64,000 nucleotides of DNA from Tiliqua scincoides (taxonomy: Eukaryota; Chordata; Lepidosauria; Squamata; Scincidae). The notes under the pieces were generated by a model. It did no database searches and had not been told where the DNA came from. It was given only the letters and a program-made list of their open reading frames with translations. Where the stretch lies: assembly GCF_035046505.1 (NCBI RefSeq), contig NC_089823.1:109081412-109145411 (forward strand), in the 5' to 3' direction. Every line of letters begins with the position of its first letter. The stretch's first letter is position 1. A program made the translations under genes and the position numbers. Of this stretch, positions 63,108 through 64,000 are shown piece by piece.

Positions 63108-64000
63108 TTCTCATCAGAAGGCTTCTCATCAGTAAATTCCTACAATTTTAAGAGAAGTCAAACATAATTTCAATAGGATTTGCAAAAAGCCTAGGGTTTC
63201 TTTTGCAGACATCCTTCAGTGCCATCCTGGATCTGTAGATATGAAGCAAATATAAAGCAAATGCATAGATTTTTGAACAGCAAATTTCTGTGGAACTTTG
63301 AAAGAAGCGTAATTTCTCCTGGGTTTGGTAGCATCTCATTAGAGCTCTCCCTACTCATCTCAGTGGTGGATTGGGCATTACTACTGCCACCACCCCTGTC
63401 AAATATTGATGCTTCTTTAATCATGTCCTGATGATAGAATTCAAAGAATCCAGCACAACTTTGAAAAGTCTTTTCATGAGTAAGGGCACAGAAGTTAAGG
63501 TTTCTTTGCATGAGCTTTCTGTATTTGTTCTCCTTATTGAAGTTGGGATTCTATTTTGCTTTCCGTATCACAAAACCCAGTTTCTTCTAATGCAGTAAAA
63601 GCAGAACCATAAAGCTTTGCTATTAGATGTGCAGAAACATGCAACTGTTTATATGCCACTTTTAAAATATGGTTGTATAAGTAGCATGGCAATTTGGGTC
63701 AGCATCTGCAACATTGATTGCAGAGGGCTGAAAGTGGCAGGTCATAAATAATGTCGTCATGCTTTGTGATAAGTGTATGAACACAGCCCACATGAGTAAT
63801 AAATAGAAAGATGAAAACCAGAAACCCATCTGTTTGAATTATCCGCAATTCAAATTTTATGATCGCTGCAGCATGAAATATATTTCAAGGTTTTAAATGT
63901 TGACTTTTGTAAAACAGAAAATTCCATGTAAAGTACAATTTGATCAAGTGTCCTTAAATGCATCACTCAATGTCTTTCAGGGAAGTTCAACTGCACTTCT
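63108..64000. other. No gene seen
   Basis: AT-rich DNA to the window edge. CTTCTCATCAG occurs twice at 63,107-63,132, beside the CR1 truncation point. Minus-strand frames at 63,148-63,511 overlap one another and lack splice context. Confidence 0.35.

Overview
The window looks like non-avian reptile DNA, most probably a squamate (lizard or snake). The evidence is the repeat set: CR1 LINEs ending in TTCTTATG units, an L1 with lizard-type ORF1, R4-like and RTE-like LINEs, tRNA-derived SINEs with an L2-type tail, SINEs with a 5S rRNA head, hAT, Tigger and Harbinger-type miniature transposons, and a relic with SGNH-hydrolase motifs of the kind seen in some tyrosine-recombinase retroelements. There are no bacterial-style genes or operons. 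Most of the sequence is AT-rich intergenic or intronic DNA, with GC-rich islands that are mostly transposon insertions.

Layout. 1-18 kb: non-coding DNA with many Harbinger-type miniature elements, one R4-like LINE scrap, one probable solo LTR and one tRNA-L2 SINE. 19.1-24.3 kb: a decayed GC-rich retroelement with a gag-like reading frame, about 25 tandem copies of a 58-60 bp unit, and SGNH-hydrolase remnants. 24.3-35.7 kb: mostly unique DNA with a homeobox-site-rich block that looks conserved (26.15-26.87 kb), LINE scraps, a reverse-strand 5S-SINE and a complete hAT miniature. 35.77-40.55 kb: a nested retroelement in which an L1 with an 11-bp target duplication has lost most of ORF2 and carries both a CR1 and a 5S-SINE. 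40.6-49.3 kb: mostly unique DNA, a strong hairpin, a probable terminal coding exon of an unidentified host gene on the minus strand (44,652-44,817), an R4-like LINE tail and an LTR-like GC-rich relic. 49.5-64 kb: two more CR1 copies, one ending in a perfect 30-bp fold-back, a Tigger miniature, two hAT elements, and an RTE-like LINE (59.1-60.2 kb) with an open C-terminal frame whose 3' tail is shared with the 5S-SINEs.

Two systems stand out. The first is a LINE/SINE partnership visible inside one window: the RTE-like LINE and both 5S-headed SINEs end in the same roughly 35-bp tail. The second is a very dense group of miniature elements sharing the termini GGGCNCAATCC...GGATTGNGCCC, several flanked by 3-bp TTA/TAA duplications, which points to the PIF/Harbinger superfamily. 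They come in at least three internal types. The only host-gene evidence is the minus-strand terminal exon, one weak exon candidate at 56.67 kb, and several conserved-looking non-coding blocks.
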